Shown: piece by piece, positions 44,789 to 55,023 of the stretch
Layout of the letters: every line of letters starts with the position of its first letter
Numbering within the stretch: the first letter of the stretch is position 1
Assembly (NCBI GenBank): GCA_040754395.1
Contig: JBFMCL010000005.1
Coordinates: 61,210-125,209 of the forward strand
DNA: 64,000 nucleotides
Origin: Nitrospirota bacterium
GTDB taxonomy: Bacteria > Nitrospirota > Thermodesulfovibrionia > Thermodesulfovibrionales > SM23-35
Direction: 5' to 3'
Made by a program: the position numbers and the translations under genes
Notes under the pieces: generated by a model
Database searches by the model: none
Seen by the model: the letters and a program-made list of their open reading frames with translations, nothing else
What the model was told of the DNA's origin: nothing

Positions 44789-45865
44789 CTACAAAAGGTC
44801 AGTTCCCTCGATTTTACACACTCTTTCAGTGAAATATTTTTTCTGAAAATAGAAGGCAACATGGACCAGACCAATCAGAACGGGTACCTCGACAAGTGGT
44901 CCTATGACAGTTGCAAATGCAGCGCCTGAATTAATACCGAATACCGCGACCGCGACTGCGATAGCAAGCTCGAAATCATTGGAAGCCGCAGTGAAGCTGA
45001 GCGTAGCGGATTTCTGGTAATCAGCGCCAATCTTTTTTGCGATAAAAAAGGTGGTCAGGAACATGAACACGAAATACAGAAACAGCGGAACAGCGATTCT
45101 CAGAACGTCAAAAGGGAGCTTGATAATAAATTCGCCCTTCAGAGAAAACATCACGAGTATGGTAAAGAGCAGTGCCACCAGAGTAATGGGACTGATTCTG
45201 GGAATAAATTTGTCGTGATACCACTGTTTTCCCTTCGACTTCACAAGCATGAGCCGGGTAATGAGACCTGCGATGAAAGGCAACCCGAGATATATAAAGA
45301 CGCTCCTGGCGATTTCGCCTATGGTAATATCCACCACCGCTCCGTGAAGACCGAGCAATGGCGGCAGCTTTGTCACAAATATCCATGCATAGACTGAATA
45401 GGTGAGCACCTGGAAGAGTGCGTTGAATGCGACCAGTCCTGCAACATAATCAGGATCCCCGCAGGCAAGGTCGTTCCATACAAGCACCATGGCTATGCAG
45501 CGTGCAAGGCCGACGAGGATCACTCCGGCCATATATTCGGGGTAATCATGCAGAAAGACGACTGCGAGTGCGAACATGACGACCGGACCAACAATCCAGT
45601 TCTGAATGAGGCTTGCTGCGAGGATTCTGTAATTGCTGAAAACCTTCGGCAGTTCTTCATACCGAACTTTCGCAAGGGGCGGATACATCATGAGGATTAA
45701 GCCGACAGCTATCGGGATATTCGTTGCGCCGACCTGGAAGGTGTTCCAGAAGTCAGTAATCTCCGGATACAGATACCCTGATCCAACCCCAACCGCCATG
45801 GCCAGAAATATCCATAGCGTAAGAAACCTGTCGAGAAAGGATAATCTTCTGATTCTTTCAGCCAT
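44789..45865 (-). CDS. ACR3-family arsenite efflux protein
   Basis: The 358-residue protein has ten membrane helices and the ACR3 signature [13 protein letters not shown] with its conserved Cys, plus GSGYLYPE near the start and [13 protein letters not shown] near the end. ACR3 proteins export As(OH)3 using the proton motive force. It overlaps the arsC end by 8 nt, indicating translational coupling. Confidence 0.92.
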   Translation of the reverse strand: MAERIRRLSFLDRFLTLWIFLAMAVGVGSGYLYPEITDFWNTFQVGATNIPIAVGLILMMYPPLAKVRYEELPKVFSNYRILAASLIQNWIVGPVVMFALAVVFLHDYPEYMAGVILVGLARCIAMVLVWNDLACGDPDYVAGLVAFNALFQVLTYSVYAWIFVTKLPPLLGLHGAVVDITIGEIARSVFIYLGLPFIAGLITRLMLVKSKGKQWYHDKFIPRISPITLVALLFTILVMFSLKGEFIIKLPFDVLRIAVPLFLYFVFMFLTTFFIAKKIGADYQKSATLSFTAASNDFELAIAVAVAVFGINSGAAFATVIGPLVEVPVLIGLVHVAFYFQKKYFTERVCKIEGTDLL

Positions 45866-46274
45866 GCCGGATATCCCCTATTAAAGCGAGAACCCGCTCC
45901 CTGATCTCATCTCTTACAGTTCTGAATGTATTCAGTATTTCTTCTTCGGTACCCTTAGCTTTTGCAGGATCTTCAAGCGGCCAGTGCATGCTCCTGCTCC
46001 CGGGAGGTGTCAGCGGGCATGATTCTGCGGCATTGTCACAAAGGGTGACCAGAATATCCATATCCCTGAGCAGTGCTTCATCAATGGATTTTGATGCCTG
46101 CCGGGAAATGTCGATATCAAGCTCTTTCATTACCTGGACAGCTTTATCGTGCACTCCTTTCGGCGAGAGACCTGCGCTGTGCGCTTCCAGTATCCCCGTG
46201 CCCAATTCTCTCGCAAGCCCCTCGGCCATCTGGGAACGGCAGGAGTTTCCTGTGCAAAGAAACATAACCTTCAC
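45858..46274 (-). CDS. arsC: Thioredoxin-coupled arsenate reductase
   Basis: The protein has the low-molecular-weight phosphatase-like loop [14 protein letters not shown] and a second Cys pair in [11 protein letters not shown]. Together these are the three redox Cys of thioredoxin-dependent ArsC. It reduces arsenate to arsenite for ACR3. The frame begins with ATG at 46289, but GGAGG lies just inside it, so GTG at 46274 is a better start. The CxxC protein at 46652 may be its reductant. Confidence 0.92.
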   Translation of the reverse strand: MKVMFLCTGNSCRSQMAEGLARELGTGILEAHSAGLSPKGVHDKAVQVMKELDIDISRQASKSIDEALLRDMDILVTLCDNAAESCPLTPPGSRSMHWPLEDPAKAKGTEEEILNTFRTVRDEIRERVLALIGDIRHG

Positions 46275-46278
46275 CACG

Positions 46279-46650
46279 CTACCTCCCATGGCAACTTTTT
46301 TTGAATTTCATGGAGACGATTTTCCCTTTCTTATACTGCAAAAATTCTTCAAGCCTCATTTTATCTTCAAGCAGTAACCCGTCTTCAGCCTTCTCAATGG
46401 TCGAAAGGAGAAGGAACCTTCTGAACATCTCTGAATCATCCAGGCGATAATGAATCCACTTCCCCACCCTTCTGTCTTTTACCAGTCCCGCTTCTTTCAG
46501 AACGCCGAGATGGAATGATATTTTCGGCTGAATGATATTGAGCGAGGCGACGATATCGCACACACAGAGTTCACCCTGTTCCAGAAGCTTAATGATTCTC
46601 AGCCTTGTCTCATCTGAAAGAGCCTTATAGATCTGCAGGAGGTCCCGCAT
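46279..46650 (-). CDS. arsR: ArsR-family repressor
   Basis: The 123-residue winged-helix protein has ALSDETRLRIIKLLEQGELCVCDIV, where the CVC pair in the DNA-recognition region is the As(III)-binding site, then ISFHLGVLKEAGLV and RVGKWIHYRL. It should repress the arsenic operon until As(III) or Sb(III) binds. It lies directly after the CxxC protein and just before arsC. Likely operators are in 46892-47038. Confidence 0.92.
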   Translation of the reverse strand: MRDLLQIYKALSDETRLRIIKLLEQGELCVCDIVASLNIIQPKISFHLGVLKEAGLVKDRRVGKWIHYRLDDSEMFRRFLLLSTIEKAEDGLLLEDKMRLEEFLQYKKGKIVSMKFKKSCHGR

Positions 46651-46651
46651 G

Positions 46652-46891
46652 TTATGCTTCCGCCTTCAGCAATTCCTTCACTTTTTCGACCGTGGGGAGT
46701 GGTTTGCCTGAATATTTCAGTGTGCCGTTTACCACAATTCCGGGGGTAGACATTGTATACTTCATAATGTCTATCATATCTGTTACTTTTTCTATTTCAG
46801 CATCGATGCCGAGTTCCTTTACCGCGGTTTTTACCATTTCCTCAACCTTGTGGCAATTCGGACAACCGGGTCCCAGTACCTTAATTTGCAT
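46652..46891 (-). CDS. Small CxxC thioredoxin-like protein
   Basis: The 79-residue protein has GPGCPNCHKVE near the N-terminus and TPGIVVNGTL with a cis-Pro equivalent, the pattern of the small redox-active disulfide protein family (TAGENE-like glutaredoxin fold). It opens the arsenic operon with GGGAGG upstream of the ATG and ends one nt before arsR. It may reduce ArsC or deliver As(III). No signal peptide is visible. Confidence 0.82.
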   Translation of the reverse strand: MQIKVLGPGCPNCHKVEEMVKTAVKELGIDAEIEKVTDMIDIMKYTMSTPGIVVNGTLKYSGKPLPTVEKVKELLKAEA

Positions 46892-47009
46892 AATGCATAC
46901 CTCCCTGGAGAATAAAGTTGCGAAAAATGTAATGAAAAAGTATATTAAATAGAAGCAAATATATACAAAATACTGTTTTTATGCCGAAATTAAAATCGCT
47001 TTAAATTAA

Positions 47010-47031
47010 TATATAAAAATAAATTTATATA
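47010..47031. promoter_or_regulatory. AT-rich inverted repeat upstream of the candidate selenoprotein
   Basis: TATATAAA (47010-47017) and TTTATATA (47024-47031) form a perfect 8-bp inverted repeat with a 6-bp centre, 7 nt before the ATG. It could be an ArsR operator controlling both divergent units. The right arm is also a plausible -10 element at the position expected for leaderless transcription; no SD precedes the ATG. Confidence 0.4.
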
Positions 47032-47038
47032 AGTCAAT

Positions 47039-47356
47039 ATGCAGATCGACTGCTACCTTTCAGGAAGCTGTGCGTCAGAGAACGTGCTGAGAGAAAATAT
47101 CCGTCAGGCCCTTGCGCAGGAAGCTGCGGATGCTGTGGTTAATTTCTCCAGGATATCAGACGGGGAAGCAGCAGCGCGTGGGCTGAAGGGTTCTCCTTCA
47201 GTATTAATCAATGGAAGAGAGGTCCAGCCGGTTGATGTGCAGGGGTTTTCCTGAAGGATGTTCCCCGATGAGTCTGGAAGACTCTTGCCAGCCCCTTCTG
47301 TGGAAACACTCAGGTGTATCATCCGGGAAGAGAAAGCAAGGCCTTATCCCGAGTGA
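47039..47356 (+). CDS. Candidate selenoprotein, small thioredoxin-fold family, UGA as Sec
   Basis: Translation from ATG 47039 reaches an in-frame TGA at 47252-47254 after 71 residues. Reading through, the frame is open for 33 more codons to TGA at 47354. The N-terminal part has the pattern of small thioredoxin-fold proteins (GLKGSPSVLINGREVQP). In relatives the next conserved segment is a CRIYR-like motif, then G..G.P.VE.L; here the residues after the TGA read RMFPDESGRLLPAPSVETL, so the TGA occupies the conserved Cys position. A SECIS-like hairpin follows. With Sec the protein is 105 residues, a normal family length. The usual N-terminal CxxC is CASE here. No SD is present. It diverges from the arsenic operon. 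Confidence 0.62.
47252..47284 (+). promoter_or_regulatory. UGA codon and SECIS-like hairpin
   Basis: After TGA (47252-47254), GAGTCT (47270-47275) pairs perfectly with AGACTC (47279-47284) around a GGA loop. The loop begins with G and lies 21 nt after the TGA, both within the published bacterial SECIS pattern (16-37 nt, G in the first two loop positions). Confidence 0.55.
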
Positions 47357-47435
47357 AAGATAGAAATATATGTGATGAAGGGACATGGTACTTGCGTTCA
47401 TTCCCGTTATTCGGAAACTGTGAAATCTGCCTCTT

Positions 47436-48626
47436 TCATCGCGGGCGGACGCGGGTTCCGTCCTTAACCTGATCTTCGGGATGAGTAATCACCATCTCTC
47501 CCTCAGTGATTCCTGAGATGATTTCCGCAGCAAGACCGGTCCTGTGTCCGACATTGATGGCGCGTTCATGGGCCCTGCCATTTTTCACCACAAAGACCGC
47601 CCAGCCTTCCCCCTTGCGGAACAGGGCGCTTGCAGGTATCTGAAGCACATCCTTGCCCTCCCAGATTACGAAGCGCGCTTCAACCCGGTACCCGTCCCTG
47701 AGGTTCTGCCAGTCTTCCGGCAGCGAGGTAATGTCTGAAATTACCATCACGCGCTGTTCCTCCACGCCGAGGCTTGATATCTTGGTAAACCCGCTGGGTT
47801 CGATGACCCTTACCTTTCCCGCAAGCATAGAACCCCCTCCCCACCGCACAAATTCGACAGGTGTCCCGGGGTTCATCTTTACCGCTTCAACAGAGAGTAC
47901 TTCGGCCTTGACTTCGATATGTTCAGGATCTCCCACATCGAGCAGGGGATCTCCCGCGTTTACTGTCCCCTCGCTTTCGCGATGCATCCTGAGCACGCGC
48001 CCTGATACAGGGGTCTGTACCGGGACAATACGGTCTTCTCTCTTTGCTCCGTCAGTAAATAACCTGAGAGAGCTTCTTGCCTTTTCAAGCTCGAAGCGGC
48101 TGACCTTTACCTGGGCTTCGGCAGCAAGCCGTTTTGCAGCAGTAAGCCTGGCTTCGCTTTCTGCCTTATCGAGGTCGTCCCGTGACACGTATCCCTTATG
48201 AAAGAGCTGTGTCATTCGTTCCAGATTATGGGCGGAATAATCAGCATCAGCAGCGGCTGCCCGCATATTCTCCTCAGATACCCTGACCGCGGCTTCTGCC
48301 GAAGAGAACGCAGCCTCTGCGCCCGCATAGCTTCTCGGATCAAGCGCGGCAGACCGTAATGGTTCGAGGCGTGCAACAACCTGCCCCTTTTTTACAGGGT
48401 CTCCTTCCCTGAGCATGATGCGCTGCATGAATCCGGATACCGGGGCGAAGATTCTGTACCTGTCTTTCACCCTCGTAATGCCCTCTTCTTCGACAATCAC
48501 CTGCATCGGGTTTTTTGAAACCTTTGCGATATCAACAGGAACGGGCTGTGCCCTGAAACCGTAAAGGACCGCGAGCAGTATCCCTGCGGTAATCGCAATG
48601 ATGACAATCCATCTGCCCTTCTTCAT
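47436..48626 (-). CDS. HlyD/RND-type periplasmic adaptor of an ABC export system
   Basis: The 396-residue protein has an N-terminal membrane anchor, biotinyl-lipoyl-like halves (VSGFMQRIMLREGDPVKKGQVVA and PVSGRVLRMHRESEGTV), a coiled-coil hairpin between them and a C-terminal beta barrel. It bridges the inner-membrane transporter to the outer envelope. It follows the FtsX permease by 7 nt. Architecture resembles DevB/MacA adaptors, and cargo is unknown. Confidence 0.88.
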   Translation of the reverse strand: MKKGRWIVIIAITAGILLAVLYGFRAQPVPVDIAKVSKNPMQVIVEEEGITRVKDRYRIFAPVSGFMQRIMLREGDPVKKGQVVARLEPLRSAALDPRSYAGAEAAFSSAEAAVRVSEENMRAAAADADYSAHNLERMTQLFHKGYVSRDDLDKAESEARLTAAKRLAAEAQVKVSRFELEKARSSLRLFTDGAKREDRIVPVQTPVSGRVLRMHRESEGTVNAGDPLLDVGDPEHIEVKAEVLSVEAVKMNPGTPVEFVRWGGGSMLAGKVRVIEPSGFTKISSLGVEEQRVMVISDITSLPEDWQNLRDGYRVEARFVIWEGKDVLQIPASALFRKGEGWAVFVVKNGRAHERAINVGHRTGLAAEIISGITEGEMVITHPEDQVKDGTRVRPR

Positions 48627-48633
48627 TTCTTAA

Positions 48634-51002
48634 TTATTCCTTTGTTTTCAGAACCGCGATCAGATCGAGGTGATCCAGCCTGTGTCTTACGATGAGACCA
48701 GAAAGACAGGCGGAAACCAGTACAACTGTGGCAGCAAGCGAATAGGTCGAAGACTCGATGACGACCGGTATCCTGAAAAGGTCAGAACTGACCATATCGG
48801 CAATATAAGTACAGAGCGCGTTCCCAAGGATAAAACCGACCGGAATTGCGGCAAGTGTCAGCACCCCGAGTTCGCCAAGAAAGATATATGATATCTCTGC
48901 CCGCGTATATCCCAGCACTCTGAGGCTTGCGAGTTCCCTGCCCCGTTCGGAAAGGGCAATCCTTGCACTGTTGTATACCACTCCGAAAGCGATGCTCCCC
49001 GCGAGAATGGAGGTGATCAGGGTAAAGAAAAGAATTGCCTCTGCCTGTGTCGCGTAGAAGTTCCGTATCTCATCCCTGCGCACGACAGTCGTTGCGACCC
49101 TGGGCATTGTGACAAGTCTCCGGTATATGTCCTGTTGATATCGCGAATCTATTGTAATGAGGGCGCCGGACACCGTATCATCTTCTCTCATCATGCGGTT
49201 CAGCGCAGTGAGATCCATGTACCCCGTCAGTCCGATATACTGCTTTGCCGTACTCACGACCGGCACCTGCCGAACCGGTCGGCTTCCTTCCAGAATTTCG
49301 ACGGTGAGCATGTCTCCCGGCCTCACGCCGAGGATCTTTCCGAGGTAGTCATTCAGTACGATTCCCTCGGGAGGCGGGGTGAAAGGCTTCAGCCTGTCAT
49401 CAAGCAGAAACGACAAGCGGTTGCCGGGCTCGACACCCTGGATGGAGGTGCGGTAGCTCCGGTTGCCGAACCTGAACCTGACAGGAACAGACCGGAATAT
49501 TTCCGCATGGACCACTCCGTGAAGGCTTTTCAGGTCGTATACCGCTTTTCTTGAAGTCGGCTCTGTGAATGTGACGGTCATATCCTCTTTCTGAGACTGG
49601 GTAAACTGCACGTCCATCATGAAGTCGACCGCATCCCACGAGAACGTACCACCTAACATAATAGCACACGAGAGAGATGTGCCGGTAATGGTGAAGAATG
49701 CCTTCAGGGGCCTGCGCTCGATGTTCCTGATGACAATGCGCATGGGGTGTGAAAGAAAACGGCCGACACCGATGCGGTCGAGAAGGGTCTTTCTGTAGAG
49801 TACGGGCTGTTCGGGACGCATTGCCTCAGCCGGGGGAAGCACAACTGCCTTCCGTACAGACATCAGCGTTCCCGCTGTCGCTGAGGCAAGAGTGATCAGG
49901 GCGGCAGTGATTGCAACAGATGGTTTCAGCACATATATCAGATACGGAAAACGGTAAAAATCCATATAAATCCCCGCCATCTTCTGTCCCATCCAGATGC
50001 CTACCCCAAGACCGCCTGCTATTCCTATCAGCACTATAAACACCACCATCTTGAAATAATGCATGCCGACCGAGAGATTCGTATAACCGAACGCCTTGAG
50101 AATCGCTATCTGGTCGCGCTGGGTGAGAATGATCCTGCTGATGACGACGTTCAGAAGGAATGCTGACACCCCGATAAAGAGCGCAGGAAAAATCTCCGCA
50201 TACCGCTTCAGCTGGTTGAATTCTTCGCTCTGGAAACGGTGCGATATCTGGTCTTTTCTGGCATAGGACCCAAGGCCTCCGTACCGGTCGATTATTTCAT
50301 CAAGCCGCTGCAGCGTGTCTGAGATATGAGTACCCCGTGCAACAGAGATGACCACATCATTAAACGCACCGTCCATGTTATATGCTGTCCCGAGGGCAGT
50401 GCGTCTCATCCAGAGTATGCCGTATCTTTTGTAATCCGGACTGATTGCCCCGGGTCTTGTCTGAAGGACGAATTCAGGAGACAGGACAGTGCCCGTGATG
50501 ACCAGGTTCTTCCATCTGCCGTTGATGACCGCGCCGAAACTGTCACCCGGAGAGAATCCGTGTGCGTCGGCGAAAGATTCGCTCACTACAACCTCGCGTT
50601 CGCTCCACGGCTCCGGAAGCCTTCCTTTTCTTATGAAGAGACCGTTGAGCAGGGGCATGCTTTCCTCAGGCAGGGAAACAAGACGTGCGGTTACCGGTTC
50701 TTCAAACCCCCGAATGTCGAGTTTCACGTCGGCTACTACCCGGGTCTCGACGATATTCACTCCGGGGATTTCCCGTATTTGTTCCTTGAGTCCTTCGGGA
50801 GCTCTCTTAAGCGAAGCGAAGGCCTCTGCGAACCGGTACTCACGGTAGAATTTTTCGCGGGTTACATTCAGGGAGTCCATCGTGCTTATCATCATGATAA
50901 AAGCGGCAACCCCGCACGTGATCACCAGTGCGATCGCGAGGACCTGTCCCTTCATCTTCCACAGATCTCTGAGGAGTTTCCGGTCGAGGGAACTGATTCT
51001 TC

Positions 51003-51009
<7 letters not shown>
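48634..51009 (-). CDS. FtsX/MacB-type ABC permease
   Basis: The 791-residue permease has two FtsX domains: helices near 15-40, 285-390 and 670-790, with a long periplasmic MacB-like region after the first helix ([16 protein letters not shown]) and another after about 460. It should work with the ATPase at 51003 and the HlyD protein, possibly exporting lipids, peptides or glycolipids as in DevBCA. It overlaps the ATPase end by 7 nt. Confidence 0.85.
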
Positions 51010-51749
<740 letters not shown>

Positions 51750-52159
51750 AACTCTTTACGTATCCGATAATAAACCTATAATAAAAAAAATGGATTTATA
51801 AGTCTTCATACTTTTTACATATTTCCCTGTGGTGTTATTGTACCGGAGAGCAAATAGATTATCCGGTAATCTCATGCCTACAAAAGGCGGGATGGCCAAA
51901 ACGCTATTCCGCCTTGCCATTGGATTCATCACAGTCCCGCTCCTCTGCACATTATTCCATGTCCGGCTGATGCAGGAGTGGAGAGACACAGCGTATCCGG
52001 GAACAGTTGTATGAGGGAGAAATGCCCCGAAGGGCTCCGGAGTATGTATATTTACTCCCGGGGTGACCATGAAAACAAGGTTGCTTCGCGGGATATAATA
52101 TAAAGACAGGGAATAACAGATGTATTTATCATGGTATCCTATAATTCAGAAACGTGACA
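51750..52159. other. Intergenic region upstream of the ABC export operon
   Basis: No supported gene is present in 410 bp. Two inverted repeats are visible: TACCGG (51841-51846) with CCGGTA (51863-51868), and AAGGCGG (51884-51890) with CCGCCTT (51909-51915). A 61-codon reading frame (51829-52014) is mainly hydrophobic but has no SD. Promoters for both flanks should lie here. No known riboswitch is recognised. Confidence 0.45.
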
Positions 52160-52366
52160 ATGGGTGAAAAGCACGAGAAAAAAAAGTGTTCTTTCGGAGC
52201 ATTTCTTGATATCGTTGATGAAATGCAGAGAGCACGTGAAAAGCCTGTCTCCGGTAAAAAAGAGGGAGAGGTCCGGGACAGAAATTGTCTTTACTGTGCA
52301 AAAAAGACAGGATCAGATGCAATAATCTGTCCCCGCTGCCGGAAGGAACTCCCACATTCTGATTGA
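52160..52366 (+). CDS. Small zinc-ribbon protein
   Basis: The 68-residue protein has a charged N-terminal helix (FLDIVDEMQRARE) and a C-terminal zinc ribbon NCLYCAKKTGSDAIICPRCRKEL with two CxxC pairs. Such proteins are often small regulators or nucleic-acid-binding adaptors. ATG at 52160 is chosen; GTG at 52154 is an alternative. It converges with the CBS gene. Function unknown. Confidence 0.62.
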   Translation: MGEKHEKKKCSFGAFLDIVDEMQRAREKPVSGKKEGEVRDRNCLYCAKKTGSDAIICPRCRKELPHSD

Positions 52367-52435
52367 AGTCCATCAGCGATACAGAGAATTGGGAGACTTC
52401 TCCCTCCATTCATCAGGTGACACCGCAGGCATATC

Positions 52436-52897
52436 CTAAGAGCCGGAACCCTCAGCCGCAATACCCCGAATAAGGTCTTTTTTGCCGATGATCCCAGATA
52501 ATTTGCCGTCTCTTAAAACAGGCAAAAGGTGTATCTTCTGTTCGGTCATTATCGTCGCAACATGTTCTACGGAAGCTTCGTCGTCGACTGTCACCACTTT
52601 TTTTGTGCATATCTCGTCAACCCGGTACGCAGTCATCCTTTTGATTTTTTCTTCAAGTTTGCTTGTCCCGAGAGGGATATAGGCATCGAACAGCCGCAGT
52701 ATGGTAGGGATATGGAGTCTGCTGTTTTTCGCAATGAGATCATTTTCCGTAACGATCCCCTTCAGGTTTCCCTCATCATCCACCACCGGCGCGCCGCTGA
52801 TATGATGCTGGATGAACAGGCGTGCCAACTCTTCAATCGTTGTATCTGGTGCAACTGTGATCACATCTTTCGTCATGATATCTTTCGCTTTCAGCAT
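52436..52897 (-). CDS. CBS-domain protein
   Basis: The 153-residue protein is a tandem CBS pair: TKDVITVAPDTTIEELARLF, GAPVVDDEGNLKGIVTENDL and TKKVVTVDDEASVEHVATIM, LLPVLRDGKLSGIIGKKDLI. CBS pairs bind adenine nucleotides and control partner proteins. It follows the P-II-like gene by 82 nt on the same strand and may belong to the DUF1538 operon. SD GAAGGAG is good. Confidence 0.9.
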   Translation of the reverse strand: MLKAKDIMTKDVITVAPDTTIEELARLFIQHHISGAPVVDDEGNLKGIVTENDLIAKNSRLHIPTILRLFDAYIPLGTSKLEEKIKRMTAYRVDEICTKKVVTVDDEASVEHVATIMTEQKIHLLPVLRDGKLSGIIGKKDLIRGIAAEGSGS

Positions 52898-52979
52898 ATT
52901 AACTCCTTCCTAAGGACGATTTTGTTCAATCTCCGGTCAGGCAATCACTGACACAAATATAAATCCTGTCCCTTCAAAA

Positions 52980-53324
52980 TCATGGATTTTTTCCCATGAA
53001 CTGCTTGAAGCGTTCAATCTGGCCTTCCATCCCTACCGCGCTTTCCACATCCAGTACAAACGCAATACCCGTACCCGGTTTGCTGAAATTCCCTTTTTCA
53101 TAAATGGCGTTAAGGACCCCATTTACGAGACTCTGTTCCAGAAGGAAGAGCACCACGTCTGTCTGCGCTTCAAGGTGCAGACCGAAGAAGGTCTTTGCCT
53201 CATGTTTACCAGTGCCCCGGGCTGGGATGATTGTTGCCATTGTGCTGCCCGCAGATTGAGCGGCTTCTACAATCCGGTCTGTTTCCGTGGTCTTGACCAT
53301 TGCGACGATTAACTTAAAATTCAT
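52980..53324 (-). CDS. P-II-like signalling protein
   Basis: The 114-residue protein has the P-II fold pattern: KLIVAMVKTTETDRIVEAAQSAGS, TIIPARGTGKHEAKTFFGL (T-loop region), and EKGNFSKPGTGIAFVLDVE. It lacks the uridylylation Tyr of GlnB. P-II-like proteins bind nucleotides and regulate membrane transporters. It starts one nt after DUF1538 ends, so its target is probably the DUF1538 pair. SD AAAGGAG. Confidence 0.82.
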   Translation of the reverse strand: MNFKLIVAMVKTTETDRIVEAAQSAGSTMATIIPARGTGKHEAKTFFGLHLEAQTDVVLFLLEQSLVNGVLNAIYEKGNFSKPGTGIAFVLDVESAVGMEGQIERFKQFMGKNP

Positions 53325-53325
53325 G

Positions 53326-54111
53326 TCATTTCTCCTTTGCTGTTCTCACGCTACGCGCCACCAGCCAGCGTGTGATTTGCGCATACCCCATCACGGTTAT
53401 TATAGGGAAAACGCTTGCGAACGCGATCAATCCAAATCCGTCCACGAGAGGATTTCGCCCCGGAATCGTCTGGGAAAGTCCGAGGCCCAACGCAGCGATT
53501 AAAGGCACAGTCACTGTCGAGGTGGTAACCCCGCCTGAATCGTACGCAAGAGGAATTATTTCACGGGGGGCAAAGAGCGTTTGAATCACCACGATGACAT
53601 ACCCCGCAATGATATACAAGTAAAGCGGGGTTCCGGTTACTATGCGGAACGTGCCGACTGCTATCCCGATAGCTACCCCTGCAGCAACAGCCAGCCTTAG
53701 TCCCCACTGATTCAGCCCTCCGCGTGAAACCTCATGTGCCTTGAACGAGACCGCTATCAGGGCAGGCTCAGCAACCGTGGTGGCAAAACCGATTAACGCG
53801 CCGAAAACATACACCCACCAATATGCGCTCCACCCTGCATCCGCAGGAACGTCCTTTGACGCAAAAACGAACTCCGGAGAGGAGAGCTGTTGTGCCATGA
53901 TCTTGCCGAGCGGGAACAGGGCGGTCTCAAGTCCGTTAAGGAAAAGGGCCATGCCAATTACCACAGAAAGGAAGCCAAGCGCTGCGCGCCTCCAGTGCGG
54001 AACCGGCCTTCGCAGTACCACAAGCTGAAAAAAGACCAATAACCCTATTACGGGAAAGACATCTTTCAGTGTGGACAAAAGCATATGAACAAGCGTGTCA
54101 AAAGGGGTCAT
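53326..54111 (-). CDS. DUF1538 membrane protein (second of pair)
   Basis: The 261-residue membrane protein has six to seven helices and the family motif [15 protein letters not shown] followed by [15 protein letters not shown]. It is clearly paralogous to the protein at 54131. The motif suggests a transporter with a paired, inverted-repeat-like arrangement. DUF1538 substrates are unknown. It is one gene of the DUF1538-DUF1538-P-II-CBS operon. Confidence 0.85.
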   Translation of the reverse strand: MTPFDTLVHMLLSTLKDVFPVIGLLVFFQLVVLRRPVPHWRRAALGFLSVVIGMALFLNGLETALFPLGKIMAQQLSSPEFVFASKDVPADAGWSAYWWVYVFGALIGFATTVAEPALIAVSFKAHEVSRGGLNQWGLRLAVAAGVAIGIAVGTFRIVTGTPLYLYIIAGYVIVVIQTLFAPREIIPLAYDSGGVTTSTVTVPLIAALGLGLSQTIPGRNPLVDGFGLIAFASVFPIITVMGYAQITRWLVARSVRTAKEK

Positions 54112-54130
54112 TCCTTACCTTTCCATTTCC

Positions 54131-54904
54131 CTATTGCAGATACTGCACTACTGCCATGCCATAGATCATCACGAATACCATCGGCAGAAGGGAGGCGAAC
54201 GCAATAAGCCCGAACCCGTCCACCAACGGGTTGCGTTCACGGATTGTTGATGCAAGACCTACTCCCAATGCGGTTACCAGCGGCACCGTTACCGTTGAAG
54301 TGGTTACGCCTCCGGAATCATACGCAATCCCTATTATTTCCCGTGGGGCAAATCCGGTCATGACCGTCACGATGATATACCCGCCGACGATGAGATAATG
54401 CACAGGCCAACCCTTAAGAATTCGTATAAGGCCTACTACAATAGCGACTCCGACCGACAGCGCAACGGTAATGCGCAGCCCGAGTGAGTACGTATGCATA
54501 ACCGACGGATCTGCACTGATGAATTTTCCGTTTGCAGCCACAACTGCCGCCTCTTTTGCTACCGCGATGAGCGCAGGTTCGGCAATGGTTGTTGAAAACC
54601 CGAGCCCGAAGCCGAACAGGAGCAGCCAAAAGAGACTTCCTTTATACGCAAAAGCCTCTGCCATTGCTTCACCGATTGGAAACAGTCCTGTTTCCAGTCC
54701 AAGCACAAACAGCGCCAGTCCCAGTATGACGAAAATGAGTCCGACGAACATATCGGCGAAGTGGGGGAATGGCTGACGAAGCACTAATAGCTGGAAAACA
54801 CCTATTACGAGTATGATAGGAACAAGGTCACGACAGGCACCGATGATGTGCAGGGAAAATCCCCTGAGTTGATGGATAATGCCTTTAAAAAACTCGTGTT
54901 TCAT
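54131..54904 (-). CDS. DUF1538 membrane protein (first of pair)
   Basis: The 257-residue membrane protein carries the same [15 protein letters not shown] and [15 protein letters not shown] motifs as its neighbour, with FFIGEAMA-like small-residue helices (LFPIGEAM). The tandem suggests a heterodimeric channel or transporter. It starts the operon; 19 nt separate it from the second copy. No SD stronger than AATTCTCCAATG is seen. Confidence 0.85.
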   Translation of the reverse strand: MKHEFFKGIIHQLRGFSLHIIGACRDLVPIILVIGVFQLLVLRQPFPHFADMFVGLIFVILGLALFVLGLETGLFPIGEAMAEAFAYKGSLFWLLLFGFGLGFSTTIAEPALIAVAKEAAVVAANGKFISADPSVMHTYSLGLRITVALSVGVAIVVGLIRILKGWPVHYLIVGGYIIVTVMTGFAPREIIGIAYDSGGVTTSTVTVPLVTALGVGLASTIRERNPLVDGFGLIAFASLLPMVFVMIYGMAVVQYLQ

Positions 54905-55023
54905 TGGAGAATTCTCTCACCATCTGTCATATGAACGATTTGTGTAAAATCATTGTACCATTCTTCAGGTGATATTTGAGAACAGGGTTGAGGAAAACTG
55001 TTCTCAAAAGGGAATCAAGTCTT

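Noticed and set aside
51829..52014. 61-residue hydrophobic ORF
   Set aside because: No SD, no conservation evidence; the sequence is better explained by inverted repeats.
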